From an uncultured Bacteroides sp. (lineage in GTDB: Bacteria > Bacteroidota > Bacteroidia > Bacteroidales > Bacteroidaceae): DNA of 64,000 bases. Of this stretch, positions 1 to 6,983 are shown piece by piece. Position numbers and translations under genes: made by a program. Every line of letters starts with the position of its first letter. Position 1 is the stretch's first letter. The notes beneath the pieces are model-generated. The model was not told the DNA's origin. It worked only from the letters and a program-made list of their open reading frames with translations, and did not search any database. The stretch is taken from contig CASELH010000043.1 of the NCBI GenBank assembly GCA_949288715.1, forward strand, positions 1 through 64,000, read 5' to 3'.

Positions 1-181
1 CGGGCGCAGATGAACGCAGATTCTTAAGGGCTGCGCCATGTATCTGTCATTCTGAACACAGTGAAGAATCTCCTACAAGCACAGGGAGATGCTTCACTAC
101 CCCCTCTTGCCTCCCCCGTTATCGGGGGAGAACAATGTTCAGCATGACGAAAAGAAATAAATCTGCGTTCATCTGCGCCCG
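1..181. repeat. Nested palindromic intergenic repeat
   Basis: Bases 1-22 and 160-181 form a perfect 22-bp inverted repeat that reads CAGATGAACGCAG on one arm. A second imperfect palindrome lies inside it: GTCATTCTGAACA at 47-59 pairs with TGTTCAGCATGAC at 136-148. A third hairpin, CTCCCCCG/CGGGGGAG at 111-130, sits inside that. The inner GTCATTCTGA unit recurs near 63.1 kb, so this is one dispersed repeat inserted into another. No gene was seen in 1-371. Confidence 0.75.
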
Positions 182-371
182 TCTGCGTCATCTGCGTGCC
201 ATCAAAATGCATAGTCCGCTAAATTATCATTTAATTCTGTACACTTACTTAACGTGATTGCTCAAGATAAATAAGAAGTGTGCATCCTTGAAACTTGATA
301 TGCACGCCTCTTACTGTGAAGTAGAAAATAGGGTTGTTTACGAAAAGTGTCAGTACGCAGGGGGCGCTTTA

Positions 372-1073
372 TTAGTAAGGCATGTATCGCGTCCAGGTAA
401 TATTCCGCTTCACGTCCATTACCCCGGCATCAGGATACAGTGCACGAAAATGCTCGGCCAAATCTTCTTGAGTAGTCATACTATCATCCGTCCGCCGGAT
501 AATGGTACAAGTATACACCTCTCCGTTTTCACTTTCCGCTGTTAACAAGCCGTCATCAAACCGATAGGATATGCCTGCAATATCATCCCATGTAGAAGGC
601 TTTTTTCCCCCTTCTTCCACAAAGGTATAACGCTTGCCTACCGAAAAAGGCAAATCCTTCTCCAGCATATCCCAAAGAGATGCGCCCAGATACATATCTT
701 CCGTATAAGCATACACCACGACATCAGGCCTGTCATCGCTTGTTATGATCCACATAACATTCTTCAAATCCAAAGCAGCAGTTACAACAAGGTTTACCGA
801 TTCATCGTCTGCATTTGTCAAGCGGACTGTTGTTGTTCCTTCATCTGTAGCATACAATTCCAGATTCCCGTCTTTCACCGTTGCCGTTACAACATTGGGA
901 TTATCAGCCTCAGCCGTACAATTCTTTCCCGCATTCTTTATATCCACAGTGACAGTTTCACCTACCCGCAATCCCACTTCACTGGTTTCAACATCGAGTT
1001 CTTTGTCACAAGCCGCAAATAATGGGAGCATACATACGATGATTGCAAAAGATATGTTTTTAAATGTTTTCAT
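372..1073 (-). CDS. Lipoprotein with Ig-like domain
   Basis: A 233-residue predicted lipoprotein. A basic start and hydrophobic stretch end in the lipobox LFAAC with Cys22, followed by an acidic DKELD, so it is probably anchored in the outer membrane. Residues 29-98 look like a bacterial Ig-like (BIG) domain with alternating strands and the phrase GTTTVRLTN. The remaining residues match no family I recognise. I chose the start MKTFKN at 1073 because it opens directly on the signal peptide; the frame continues 15 codons upstream without lipoprotein character. The next gene on the same strand, also a small lipoprotein, lies about 190 bp upstream. Function unknown; possibly surface binding. Confidence 0.8.
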   Translation of the reverse strand: MKTFKNISFAIIVCMLPLFAACDKELDVETSEVGLRVGETVTVDIKNAGKNCTAEADNPNVVTATVKDGNLELYATDEGTTTVRLTNADDESVNLVVTAALDLKNVMWIITSDDRPDVVVYAYTEDMYLGASLWDMLEKDLPFSVGKRYTFVEEGGKKPSTWDDIAGISYRFDDGLLTAESENGEVYTCTIIRRTDDSMTTQEDLAEHFRALYPDAGVMDVKRNITWTRYMPY

Positions 1074-1267
1074 AAAGGATATTTTATTGATTATAAACAT
1101 TGAATGAGAGTGTGGCAAAATGCAATGGCAACCTAATTGAGGGTGTATCGTAATGTAAAACTACTATCATTTTCCGAAGGATGAGGGGAATCCGTACTAA
1201 ATCACGTTTTGACACCTCCAAAGCGGTCTTGAAATTGCAGTGCTGTGTCTCTCTGAAAATGGGGAAA

Positions 1268-1639
1268 TTAATACACCCTGTCCAGCACAAGTTTTCCTTG
1301 CGCATTAAGTTGCAGTTGTGGCCCATCAATAAGTACCATTCTGTCCGCTGTCAATTCTTCCAGCATACCATTTTCGGTTCCTATCGTTGTCAGATATCCA
1401 CACCGTCCTTGTGTATCCGTAGCAAATAAAATGCCTATACGATATTGGCTGAACACTTCACCAGTCTGCCCACTGAAATAAGTCAACTCCCCTTGCCAAG
1501 CCGTTTGCTTCAAAAACTCCGTACTCAGTTGCTGAATAGAAGCGTCATCATTGTCATCACTGCAAGAGCAGAAAGGCATAAGGCAGAACAGGGTAATAAG
1601 CCATAGCCTTATACTTCGTACAATTAAAGGGTGTTTCAT
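1268..1639 (-). CDS. Small lipoprotein of unknown function
   Basis: 123 residues. The N-terminus is a signal peptide ending LMPFCSC, with Cys24 or Cys26 as the likely lipidated residue, then the acidic run SDDNDDAS. The rest has short beta-strand-like segments (WQGELTYFSG, YRIGILFATD, RMVLIDGPQLQL), which suggests a small beta-sheet or lipocalin-like fold, but I do not recognise the family. A Bacteroidetes -7 box lies about 30 bp upstream. It may belong with the neighbouring lipoprotein at 372-1073. Confidence 0.8.
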   Translation of the reverse strand: MKHPLIVRSIRLWLITLFCLMPFCSCSDDNDDASIQQLSTEFLKQTAWQGELTYFSGQTGEVFSQYRIGILFATDTQGRCGYLTTIGTENGMLEELTADRMVLIDGPQLQLNAQGKLVLDRVY

Positions 1640-1667
1640 TGTTTAAAGTTTTAAGAATTACTTTGTG

Positions 1668-1675
1668 CAAAAGTA
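1668..1675 (-). promoter_or_regulatory. Bacteroidetes -7 box for the small lipoprotein
   Basis: Read on the minus strand, this is TACTTTTG, a full match to TAnnTTTG, 28 bp before the ATG at 1639. No -33 TTTG is seen at the normal spacing. Farther upstream, at about 1707-1744, TTGTGCGG appears three times in direct orientation, which could be a regulator site. Confidence 0.5.
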
Positions 1676-1779
1676 CAATGTTTCACACAGCTTTTTAAAA
1701 CAAAATTGTGCGGTTTTTGTGCGGTTCTGTATGTTTTTTGTGCGGCACAAGCACTGTGCAGGCTATTCTCCTACAGCCA

Positions 1780-3537
1780 TCAGAAGGTTGCAATAAACTT
1801 ATCCCATTGTTCCGGCTTACCGTCTTCCCCCGTCATCTTTTTATACAGTTTCTTACGCGCGGAAACAATGGTCGATTTTTCCCTGCCGACCAACAAGGAT
1901 ATTCCGGTCATATAGATGCCGGCTTTTATCAGCAAGCATATCCGCAGATTGATGCAGCTAAGCGGGCCTACAAGTGCATTCAGTCGGGAAGTAAAATTCT
2001 TATAACAAATATCTAGCTCTTCACGCAACAGCTCCCAATCTTGTTCCTCTATTATCTTAACGCTATGCTCATAAGCTGCCCTATGAAATTTAGCATAGAT
2101 TTCCGATTGCTTGAACTTCACGGTAGCCAGCTCTTGTTCTTTCCGGTCGGCCTTAGCCTTATTGTTTTGCGCAACAATCTGATCTCTTTCGGTAAGCAGA
2201 AGTTCTTTATGCAACTCGTTATTAGTAGCATGGCTTTCTTGCAGTTCCCTCTCCAAAACGGCGATTTTCCGCTCATTTTCCTCAATGTAGGCTTTACTCT
2301 GCTCGTATTGCGCCCTCTTCAAGAACTTTAGTTTTTCTACTTGAACGGCCAGACGGAGCCGCTTCCGCTTATTATATTGGTATTGCAACAAACTGAAAGT
2401 TATCAATAGCAATACAGCTGTAGTAGCATACACAATCCATAAGTGCTGCCGTGCGTTTTTCGCCTCTAATTCCCGGTTTTCCTTTTCACGCAGTTGGTAG
2501 TTATACAACGCATGCATTCTTCTGACCGTCTCCACATCAATCATCTGCTCGACAGAATCTGTATAAAGCGCATATCCATGCAGATATTCCAAAGCCTTCT
2601 TGGCATCGTTGTTTTCCATGGCCAGCTGTGCCAAATCCATATAAGCGGCCCTTTTACCATAGACATTACCCATATCCAACAAGCGGGTATTATAATACAA
2701 GGCAGAATCCACTTGCCCACAGTGCAGATAAATATCTGCTGCAATAGAATAGATAGCACTTTGCCCTGCTTTGTGTTTATACTTAAATGCTTGCTGCAGA
2801 GCCTCTCGCGCCTTATCATACTCGCCCAGCAAGTCATACATACTTGCTATTTGGCTCTGAACCATGTTGGCAAGGTCGGCCATGCCGTTAGCATGCGCCA
2901 AGTCGTAAGACTTCCGGAAGTAGCATAAAGCGCTATCCATCTGATTATTCCCGCGAAAAGCGTCCGCCATATCCCGCAAATTGAAAATACGGCTTCTGAC
3001 ATTGCCGGTCGCCACATTGTGCGCATGAGCTTTGCGGAGGATGACCAACGCTTCATCATACATGTGCTGATAGAGGAAAAGCATGGCCATCTGGCTGTAG
3101 ATTTTGCTTTTCAGCATGTCGCCCTCCTCTTGGGGCAGGAGGTCCAAGGCCCGCTGCAAATAGTCCAACGCCTGCGGCGCGTCGCCCAGGTCGCGATACA
3201 CGCGGCCGCCGTAGTAGTAAGCCTCCGGCAGGTGCCGCCTGTCCCGGTGCTCCTCGTAGTAAGCTATGACCGGGCGGATGAGGCTGTCCGAGGTGTGAAC
3301 CACGTAGGCCTTGTCCGCCGCCTTCACGCAGAGCAGGCGGTAGTACATGCGGGTGTCCTCGGGCTGTTGCGGCATCAGCGGGGCAGCTTGCCGCAGCAAG
3401 GCCATGGCACTGTCCGGCCTCGTCCGCAACAACGAATCAGCCTGCCGGAGCACGGCAGGATAAGGCACCTGCCTGCAAGCCGCGAGGCACAGGCAGAGCA
3501 GCAACAGGGTGCAGAGTGAGGCAGCAGTTTGTTTCAT
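1780..3537 (-). CDS. Membrane-anchored TPR regulator with C-terminal helix-turn-helix
   Basis: 585 residues. A lipoprotein-type signal peptide (LCLAAC, Cys21) is followed by tetratricopeptide repeats over about residues 30-340, one transmembrane helix at 366-386 and a Glu/Lys-rich coiled coil at 390-480. The C-terminal segment at about 528-585 (LRICLLIKAG, then STIVSARKKLYKK) resembles the LuxR-like helix-turn-helix seen at the end of many Bacteroidetes TPR proteins. The inferred layout is TPRs in the periplasm sensing a ligand or partner and a cytoplasmic DNA-binding tail. I prefer the ATG at 3537 over one five codons upstream because it starts the signal peptide. Targets are unknown; the downstream lipoprotein genes are candidates. 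Confidence 0.8.
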   Translation of the reverse strand: MKQTAASLCTLLLLCLCLAACRQVPYPAVLRQADSLLRTRPDSAMALLRQAAPLMPQQPEDTRMYYRLLCVKAADKAYVVHTSDSLIRPVIAYYEEHRDRRHLPEAYYYGGRVYRDLGDAPQALDYLQRALDLLPQEEGDMLKSKIYSQMAMLFLYQHMYDEALVILRKAHAHNVATGNVRSRIFNLRDMADAFRGNNQMDSALCYFRKSYDLAHANGMADLANMVQSQIASMYDLLGEYDKAREALQQAFKYKHKAGQSAIYSIAADIYLHCGQVDSALYYNTRLLDMGNVYGKRAAYMDLAQLAMENNDAKKALEYLHGYALYTDSVEQMIDVETVRRMHALYNYQLREKENRELEAKNARQHLWIVYATTAVLLLITFSLLQYQYNKRKRLRLAVQVEKLKFLKRAQYEQSKAYIEENERKIAVLERELQESHATNNELHKELLLTERDQIVAQNNKAKADRKEQELATVKFKQSEIYAKFHRAAYEHSVKIIEEQDWELLREELDICYKNFTSRLNALVGPLSCINLRICLLIKAGIYMTGISLLVGREKSTIVSARKKLYKKMTGEDGKPEQWDKFIATF

Positions 3538-3743
3538 GTATGTCCGGTTCAAGCATATCCGGCTGCAAAAATAAGCATTTTCCCGGATTGCCCGCTCCCC
3601 CGCCTGCCTTTCGTCTGTCCATGTCTGCTGTTTTTCCGTTCCATAAGGCCGAAGCGCATTTGAAAGAGTACCGAATAGGGTACGAAGGGATAAGGATTGT
3701 TTGGGAAAAAGAGTCTCAGTATTCCATCATCAACCATTCGACA

Positions 3744-3751
3744 CAAAAGTA
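3744..3751 (-). promoter_or_regulatory. Probable -7 box for the TPR regulator
   Basis: The minus strand reads TACTTTTG, matching TAnnTTTG, about 207 bp before the ATG at 3537. It implies a leader of about 200 nt. No clear -33 box is visible. Confidence 0.4.
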
Positions 3752-3838
3752 ATCATAGACTATGTGGCGATACGGACTATTATTTTTTTTGAATAATTGT
3801 ATATATTTTTCACTTCAATTTATTCCTTCCATAAAAGA

Positions 3839-4080
3839 CGTAAATCTTTACATTAAAAATCTTGATTGTTTACTTTTCCTTACAAAAAACGCCATAGAAA
3901 TGTCTGGTATCTATTTCTAAATCAAGATATTGCCGTATCACCCACATCTCAACTACGTACCAACTCCGTATCTCCTCCTTACCAAGTCCTTACCAAGTCC
4001 TATTATCCTTCGGCGTATTGGATCGGAGGTGGACCGTAGGAAATACGGACAAGATACGGCGGAAAATGGGAGGAATATAC
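3839..4080 (+). repeat. Composite 11-bp-phased intergenic element, copy A
   Basis: An AT-rich module at about 3839-3890 (TTTACATTAAAAATCTTGAT, then CTTACAAAAA) is followed by a spacer of about 65 bp and a module of direct repeats exactly 11 bp apart (TCCTTACCAAG, TCCTTACCAAG, TCCTATTATCC). Then comes the conserved box GTAGGAAATACGGACA. CCGTATCT at about 3966 is complementary to AGATACGG at about 4052. The same architecture appears near 13.1, 26.9 and 49.1 kb. The element points toward pepD. Confidence 0.75.
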
Positions 4081-4432
4081 CCGTAGAATAGGTCGTGTTG
4101 TTAAGATTTATCCGTTGGAATAACCGAGTCATGTAGAGATGTGGGTGCCGCGTCTCTACAGAAGTTTGTGCCATCCTCGTGCCCGGGGCGTACCTGCTCC
4201 GCTTCTATAGGGGCTAAGGAGAAGTGGAGTAAAGACATCCCAAATACGGCGAAAAATTGGGTCGAGATATACTTTTTCTTATTCCACGGGCATATAAGTG
4301 ACTATTTATGCTTACATTTGCGCTAATGTAGCACTTCTGTATAACTTGGCGAATGGTTTGTTAAGAATGCTAATGATGAAATCCTAAAAAGGTGTTTGTA
4401 TGATAATTTATTCGTAAACTGCTAATTTAAAT
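4081..4432 (+). other. Gene-free leader with a decayed repeat and a GAGACGCGG palindrome
   Basis: No gene was seen. Bases 4134-4160 form an imperfect palindrome, GTAGAGA...TCTCTAC, related to the pair at 49.36-49.42 kb. Bases 4188-4262 resemble a decayed tail of the 11-bp-phased element: CTCCGCTTCT can pair with AGAAGTGGAG with one mismatch, and ATACGGCGAAAA follows. TACATTTG at 4313-4320 matches a -7 box and could serve pepD, with a leader of about 110 nt. Confidence 0.45.
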
Positions 4433-5896
4433 ATGCTTATGAGTACGATTTTACAACTGGCTCCACAAAATGTGTGGAAGCATTTTTATTCACTGACGCG
4501 CATACCGCGCCCGTCGGGACACATGGAGAAGATTACCCGGTTTCTGGTAGATTTCGGCAAGGGACTGGGGCTGGAAACGTTTGTAGATGAGGCCGGGAAC
4601 GTCATCATTCGCAAGCCCGCCACGCTGGGCATGGAAGGGCGTAAGGGTGTCGTCCTGCAGGCGCACATGGACATGGTGCCGCAGAAGAATAACGACACCG
4701 TGCACGACTTTACCGCCGACCCCATTGAGGCCTACGTGGTTGGCGACTGGGTGAAGGCACGTGGCACTACGCTGGGCGCCGACAACGGGTTGGGCGTGGC
4801 TGCCATCATGGCAGTGCTCGAGGATAAGGACTTGAAGCATGGCCCGCTGGAGGCCTTGATAACCAAGGACGAGGAGACGGGCATGTATGGCGCTTTCGGA
4901 CTGAAGCCGGGCACGTTGCAGGGCGAAATTCTGCTGAACCTCGACTCGGAAGAGGAGGGCGAGCTGTACATAGGCTGTGCTGGAGGCATTGACCTCACCG
5001 CTACCCTGGAGTATAAGGAGGAAACGCCCGAAGCCGACTTTGTGGCACGTCGCCTCACGCTGAAGGGGTTGCGCGGCGGTCACTCAGGTCTGGAGATAAA
5101 CCAGGGGCGTGCCAACGCCAACAAGCTGATGGCGCGCGTGGTGCACGACCTGTTGGTGGAATTCGATTGTCGGCTGGCCGAGTTTGCCGGGGGCAACATG
5201 CGCAACGCCATTCCCCGCGAGGCGCATGCCGTGCTGGCATTCAATCCTCAAGACCTCGACGGGCTGGATGAGTACATTGCCGAGTACGAAGCGCAGCTCA
5301 ATGCCGAGTATGCCCCCATTGAAAGCGGCGTGACACTCACCCTTGAAGAGGTGCCCCTGCCTGCCACGGTGGTGCCCGAAGAGATACAGGACAACCTGAT
5401 AGACGCGCTGATGGCCTGCCAAAATGGCGTGATGCGTATGATTCCCACGGTGCCCGACACGGTGGAGACGTCGTCCAACCTGGCCATCGTCACCATCGGC
5501 GGGGGCAAGGCGGAGGTGAAAATCCTGGCACGCAGCTCGTGCGACACCATGAAGGACTTCCTGGCCGACAGCCTCACGGCCTGCTTCTCCATGGCGGGCA
5601 TGAAGGTGGAGCTGAGCGGCGGTTACTCCGGCTGGCAGCCCGATGTCAACTCGCCCATACTGCATGCCATGCGCTTGTCCTATCAGCAGCAATTTGGCGT
5701 GGAGCCTGCGGTGAAGGTGATACACGCCGGCCTGGAGTGCGGCATCATCGGCGCCAATTGCCCGGGGCTCGACATGGTGTCGTTCGGCCCTACGCTGATG
5801 TCGCCCCACTCGCCCGACGAGCGTGCCTACATTCCCTCGGTGGGCAAGTTCTACAGCTTCCTCACCGCTACGTTGGAGCAGGTGCCCGAGAAGTAA
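4433..5896 (+). CDS. pepD: Aminoacyl-histidine dipeptidase (M20 family)
   Basis: 487 residues, the usual length for PepD. This cytosolic zinc peptidase cleaves Xaa-His dipeptides such as carnosine. Metal-site motifs are visible in order: AHMDMVPQ with His78, GADNGLG with Asp117, KDEETG at about 145-150 (catalytic Glu and metal Glu), and LDSEEEGE. A late GLECG motif is typical of the family. A second in-frame ATG at 4439 is an alternative start. It is monocistronic: a long leader with repeats lies upstream and an intrinsic terminator follows directly. Confidence 0.93.
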   Translation: MLMSTILQLAPQNVWKHFYSLTRIPRPSGHMEKITRFLVDFGKGLGLETFVDEAGNVIIRKPATLGMEGRKGVVLQAHMDMVPQKNNDTVHDFTADPIEAYVVGDWVKARGTTLGADNGLGVAAIMAVLEDKDLKHGPLEALITKDEETGMYGAFGLKPGTLQGEILLNLDSEEEGELYIGCAGGIDLTATLEYKEETPEADFVARRLTLKGLRGGHSGLEINQGRANANKLMARVVHDLLVEFDCRLAEFAGGNMRNAIPREAHAVLAFNPQDLDGLDEYIAEYEAQLNAEYAPIESGVTLTLEEVPLPATVVPEEIQDNLIDALMACQNGVMRMIPTVPDTVETSSNLAIVTIGGGKAEVKILARSSCDTMKDFLADSLTACFSMAGMKVELSGGYSGWQPDVNSPILHAMRLSYQQQFGVEPAVKVIHAGLECGIIGANCPGLDMVSFGPTLMSPHSPDERAYIPSVGKFYSFLTATLEQVPEK

Positions 5897-5921
5897 AGGC
5901 TTGTAATTTTGACGAATAGAT

Positions 5922-5962
5922 AAAGGGAATTGTTGTCAATAGTTGATGGCGATTCCCTTTTT
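5922..5962 (+). terminator. Intrinsic terminator of pepD
   Basis: AAAGGGAAT at 5922-5930 pairs with ATTCCCTTT at 5952-5960 and runs into a T tract, 25 bp after the pepD stop. Confidence 0.7.
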
Positions 5963-6079
5963 GCTGCCATAAAGTCGGTGTTGGTGTGTTTTTGCTTTCT
6001 GAATTGCCTATTGAAGGGTGGTTTTCTTGACGAATATCAAGAAATATGTTTTATAACATGTTTTTCGGGCTTCCCGTGC

Positions 6080-6109
6080 TTGTTGTTTCAGGCAAAGGCA
6101 CTACATTTG
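6080..6109 (+). promoter_or_regulatory. Promoter of the tiny-ORF cluster
   Basis: TTGT at 6080-6083, an 18-bp spacer and TACATTTG at 6102-6109 fit the Bacteroidetes -33/-7 promoter well. Transcription would start near 6117, about 50 nt before the first tiny ORF. Confidence 0.65.
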
Positions 6110-6165
6110 CATCGTTCAAAGCGAACAAACAGGATAACAAAGATTGTTTTTAGGAGGATAACAAA

Positions 6166-6240
6166 ATGAAGATGTTTAAGAAGATTTTAAAAAGAATCGG
6201 CTCAGCCGACAAGCACGTGTGGGGATACGTGATGCTGTAA
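6166..6240 (+). CDS. Tiny cationic ORF 1 (24 aa)
   Basis: The peptide starts MKMFKKILKRIG and ends VWGYVML. The N-terminal half is a Lys/Arg-rich amphipathic helix candidate (about +5) and the tail is hydrophobic and aromatic. Translation is supported by AGGAGG at 6152-6157, eight bases before the ATG, an unusually strong Shine-Dalgarno for this group. A promoter lies just upstream. Two more tiny ORFs of the same style follow. No known family is recognised; an antimicrobial, signalling or membrane-associated peptide are all possible. Confidence 0.6.
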   Translation: MKMFKKILKRIGSADKHVWGYVML

Positions 6241-6257
6241 ACAAACGACAGTTTACG

Positions 6258-6287
6258 TTTTCCCGCCGGGGAAAAAGAGAGTTTTTT
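6258..6287 (+). terminator. Hairpin with T run between tiny ORFs 1 and 2
   Basis: TTTTCCC at 6258-6264 pairs with GGGAAAA at 6269-6275 around a GCCG loop, then a six-T run follows after about six bases. It could attenuate transcription or stabilise the 3' end of the first message. Confidence 0.5.
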
Positions 6288-6319
6288 GAACGTGTTGTAA
6301 TTAAAAAGGTGAAAGAGTG

Positions 6320-6409
6320 ATGAAAAAGAAATTGATGAAAGCCTTGCGGACAGCTTTGGCAACCATAGGCCGCAACGAAGCCCTGGCCATGGGTTACACT
6401 GTGGAGTAA
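6320..6409 (+). CDS. Tiny cationic ORF 2 (29 aa)
   Basis: The peptide begins MKKKLMKALRTALATIG and ends ALAMGYTVE. As in its neighbours, a basic amphipathic N-terminus precedes a tail with an aromatic residue. AAGGTGAAAGAG lies directly upstream, and a GTG one codon earlier is an alternative start. The ending AMGY resembles AMRYY in ORF 3, which suggests shared ancestry. Function unknown. Confidence 0.6.
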   Translation: MKKKLMKALRTALATIGRNEALAMGYTVE

Positions 6410-6416
6410 GGGCTTC

Positions 6417-6435
6417 CTTCCCCGTGGCGGGGAAG
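6417..6435 (+). terminator. Hairpin after tiny ORF 2
   Basis: CTTCCCC at 6417-6423 pairs with GGGGAAG at 6429-6435 around GTGGC. A short T run comes about 14 bases later, so termination is probably partial. Confidence 0.4.
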
Positions 6436-6508
6436 CCGGTGGTGTGGCTTTTTGAGAACGAAAATTGGAAGTTATACTTAGGTATTGTTTTTTTAAGGTA
6501 GAAAGATT

Positions 6509-6604
6509 ATGAAACAGAAGATATCCAACTCATTCAAGCGGGTTGTTGCCCAGATGGGCAAGAACTGGATGGAAGCTATGCGTTATTATAGCTTCTCGGT
6601 ATAA
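6509..6604 (+). CDS. Tiny cationic ORF 3 (31 aa)
   Basis: The peptide begins MKQKISNSFKRVVAQMG and ends EAMRYYSFSV. It has the same plan as ORFs 1 and 2: a net charge of about +5, a predicted amphipathic helix and an aromatic C-terminus. AAGGTAGAAAG just upstream nearly repeats the ribosome site of ORF 2. Tandem TAA and TAG stops end it, and a strong terminator follows. Function unknown. Confidence 0.6.
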   Translation: MKQKISNSFKRVVAQMGKNWMEAMRYYSFSV

Positions 6605-6650
6605 TAGAGCACACTGATTAGATTATTTTTTCCAAGAAAGCTTTGTAGAG

Positions 6651-6695
6651 GCTGCATCCTGACGGGATTTTTCCCCGACGGGTGCAGCTTTTTTT
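6651..6695 (+). terminator. Strong terminator ending the tiny-ORF cluster
   Basis: GCTGCATCC at 6651-6659 pairs with GGGTGCAGC at 6680-6688 and is followed by seven T residues. This is the clearest intrinsic terminator in the region and closes the transcript about 45 bp after ORF 3. Confidence 0.85.
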
Positions 6696-6799
6696 GTTCC
6701 GGAAAGAAAATTTAAGCGGAAAAGAACATTTGTTTGGATTATAATTGCCACTTTTGTTAAACGAACAGGAAGTTGGCAGGGAGAAGATATGTATCCCTA

Positions 6800-6958
6800 A
6801 GAGCCTGTTTAAATTTTGCTCAGCCTTATTTTGAGGGCTGTTTCCGAGGATATTTTTCTGTTGTTATGAGGAGCGTAGCGGGCTACGTGACGAATAACGG
6901 AAAGAGGCTCAAAAGGGGCTGAATAAAAATCTTAAAGAGGAAAATTTAAACAGGCTCT
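6800..6958. repeat. 159-bp palindromic MITE-like element
   Basis: Terminal inverted repeats AGAGCCTGTTTAAATTTT (left) and AAAATTTAAACAGGCTCT (right) bound a nearly full-length palindrome. Inner arms pair TCAGCC..ATTTTGAG with CTCAAAAG..GGCTGA, with GTAGC/GCTAC at the centre. A shortened relative lies at 14785-14838. The right end abuts the alpha-2-macroglobulin gene, so the element may supply or disturb its leader. No transposase is present, so any mobility would be non-autonomous. Confidence 0.7.
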
Positions 6959-6983
6959 AATGCCTTCCGCAAAAACTTTAATT

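Noticed and set aside
5930-6169. A 79-codon ORF between pepD and the tiny ORFs
   Set aside because: It runs through the pepD terminator and the tiny-ORF promoter and has no ribosome site.
6166-6604. Bacteroidetocin-like or double-glycine leader bacteriocins
   Set aside because: No double-glycine leader, no cysteine pairs and no transporter or peptidase gene nearby.
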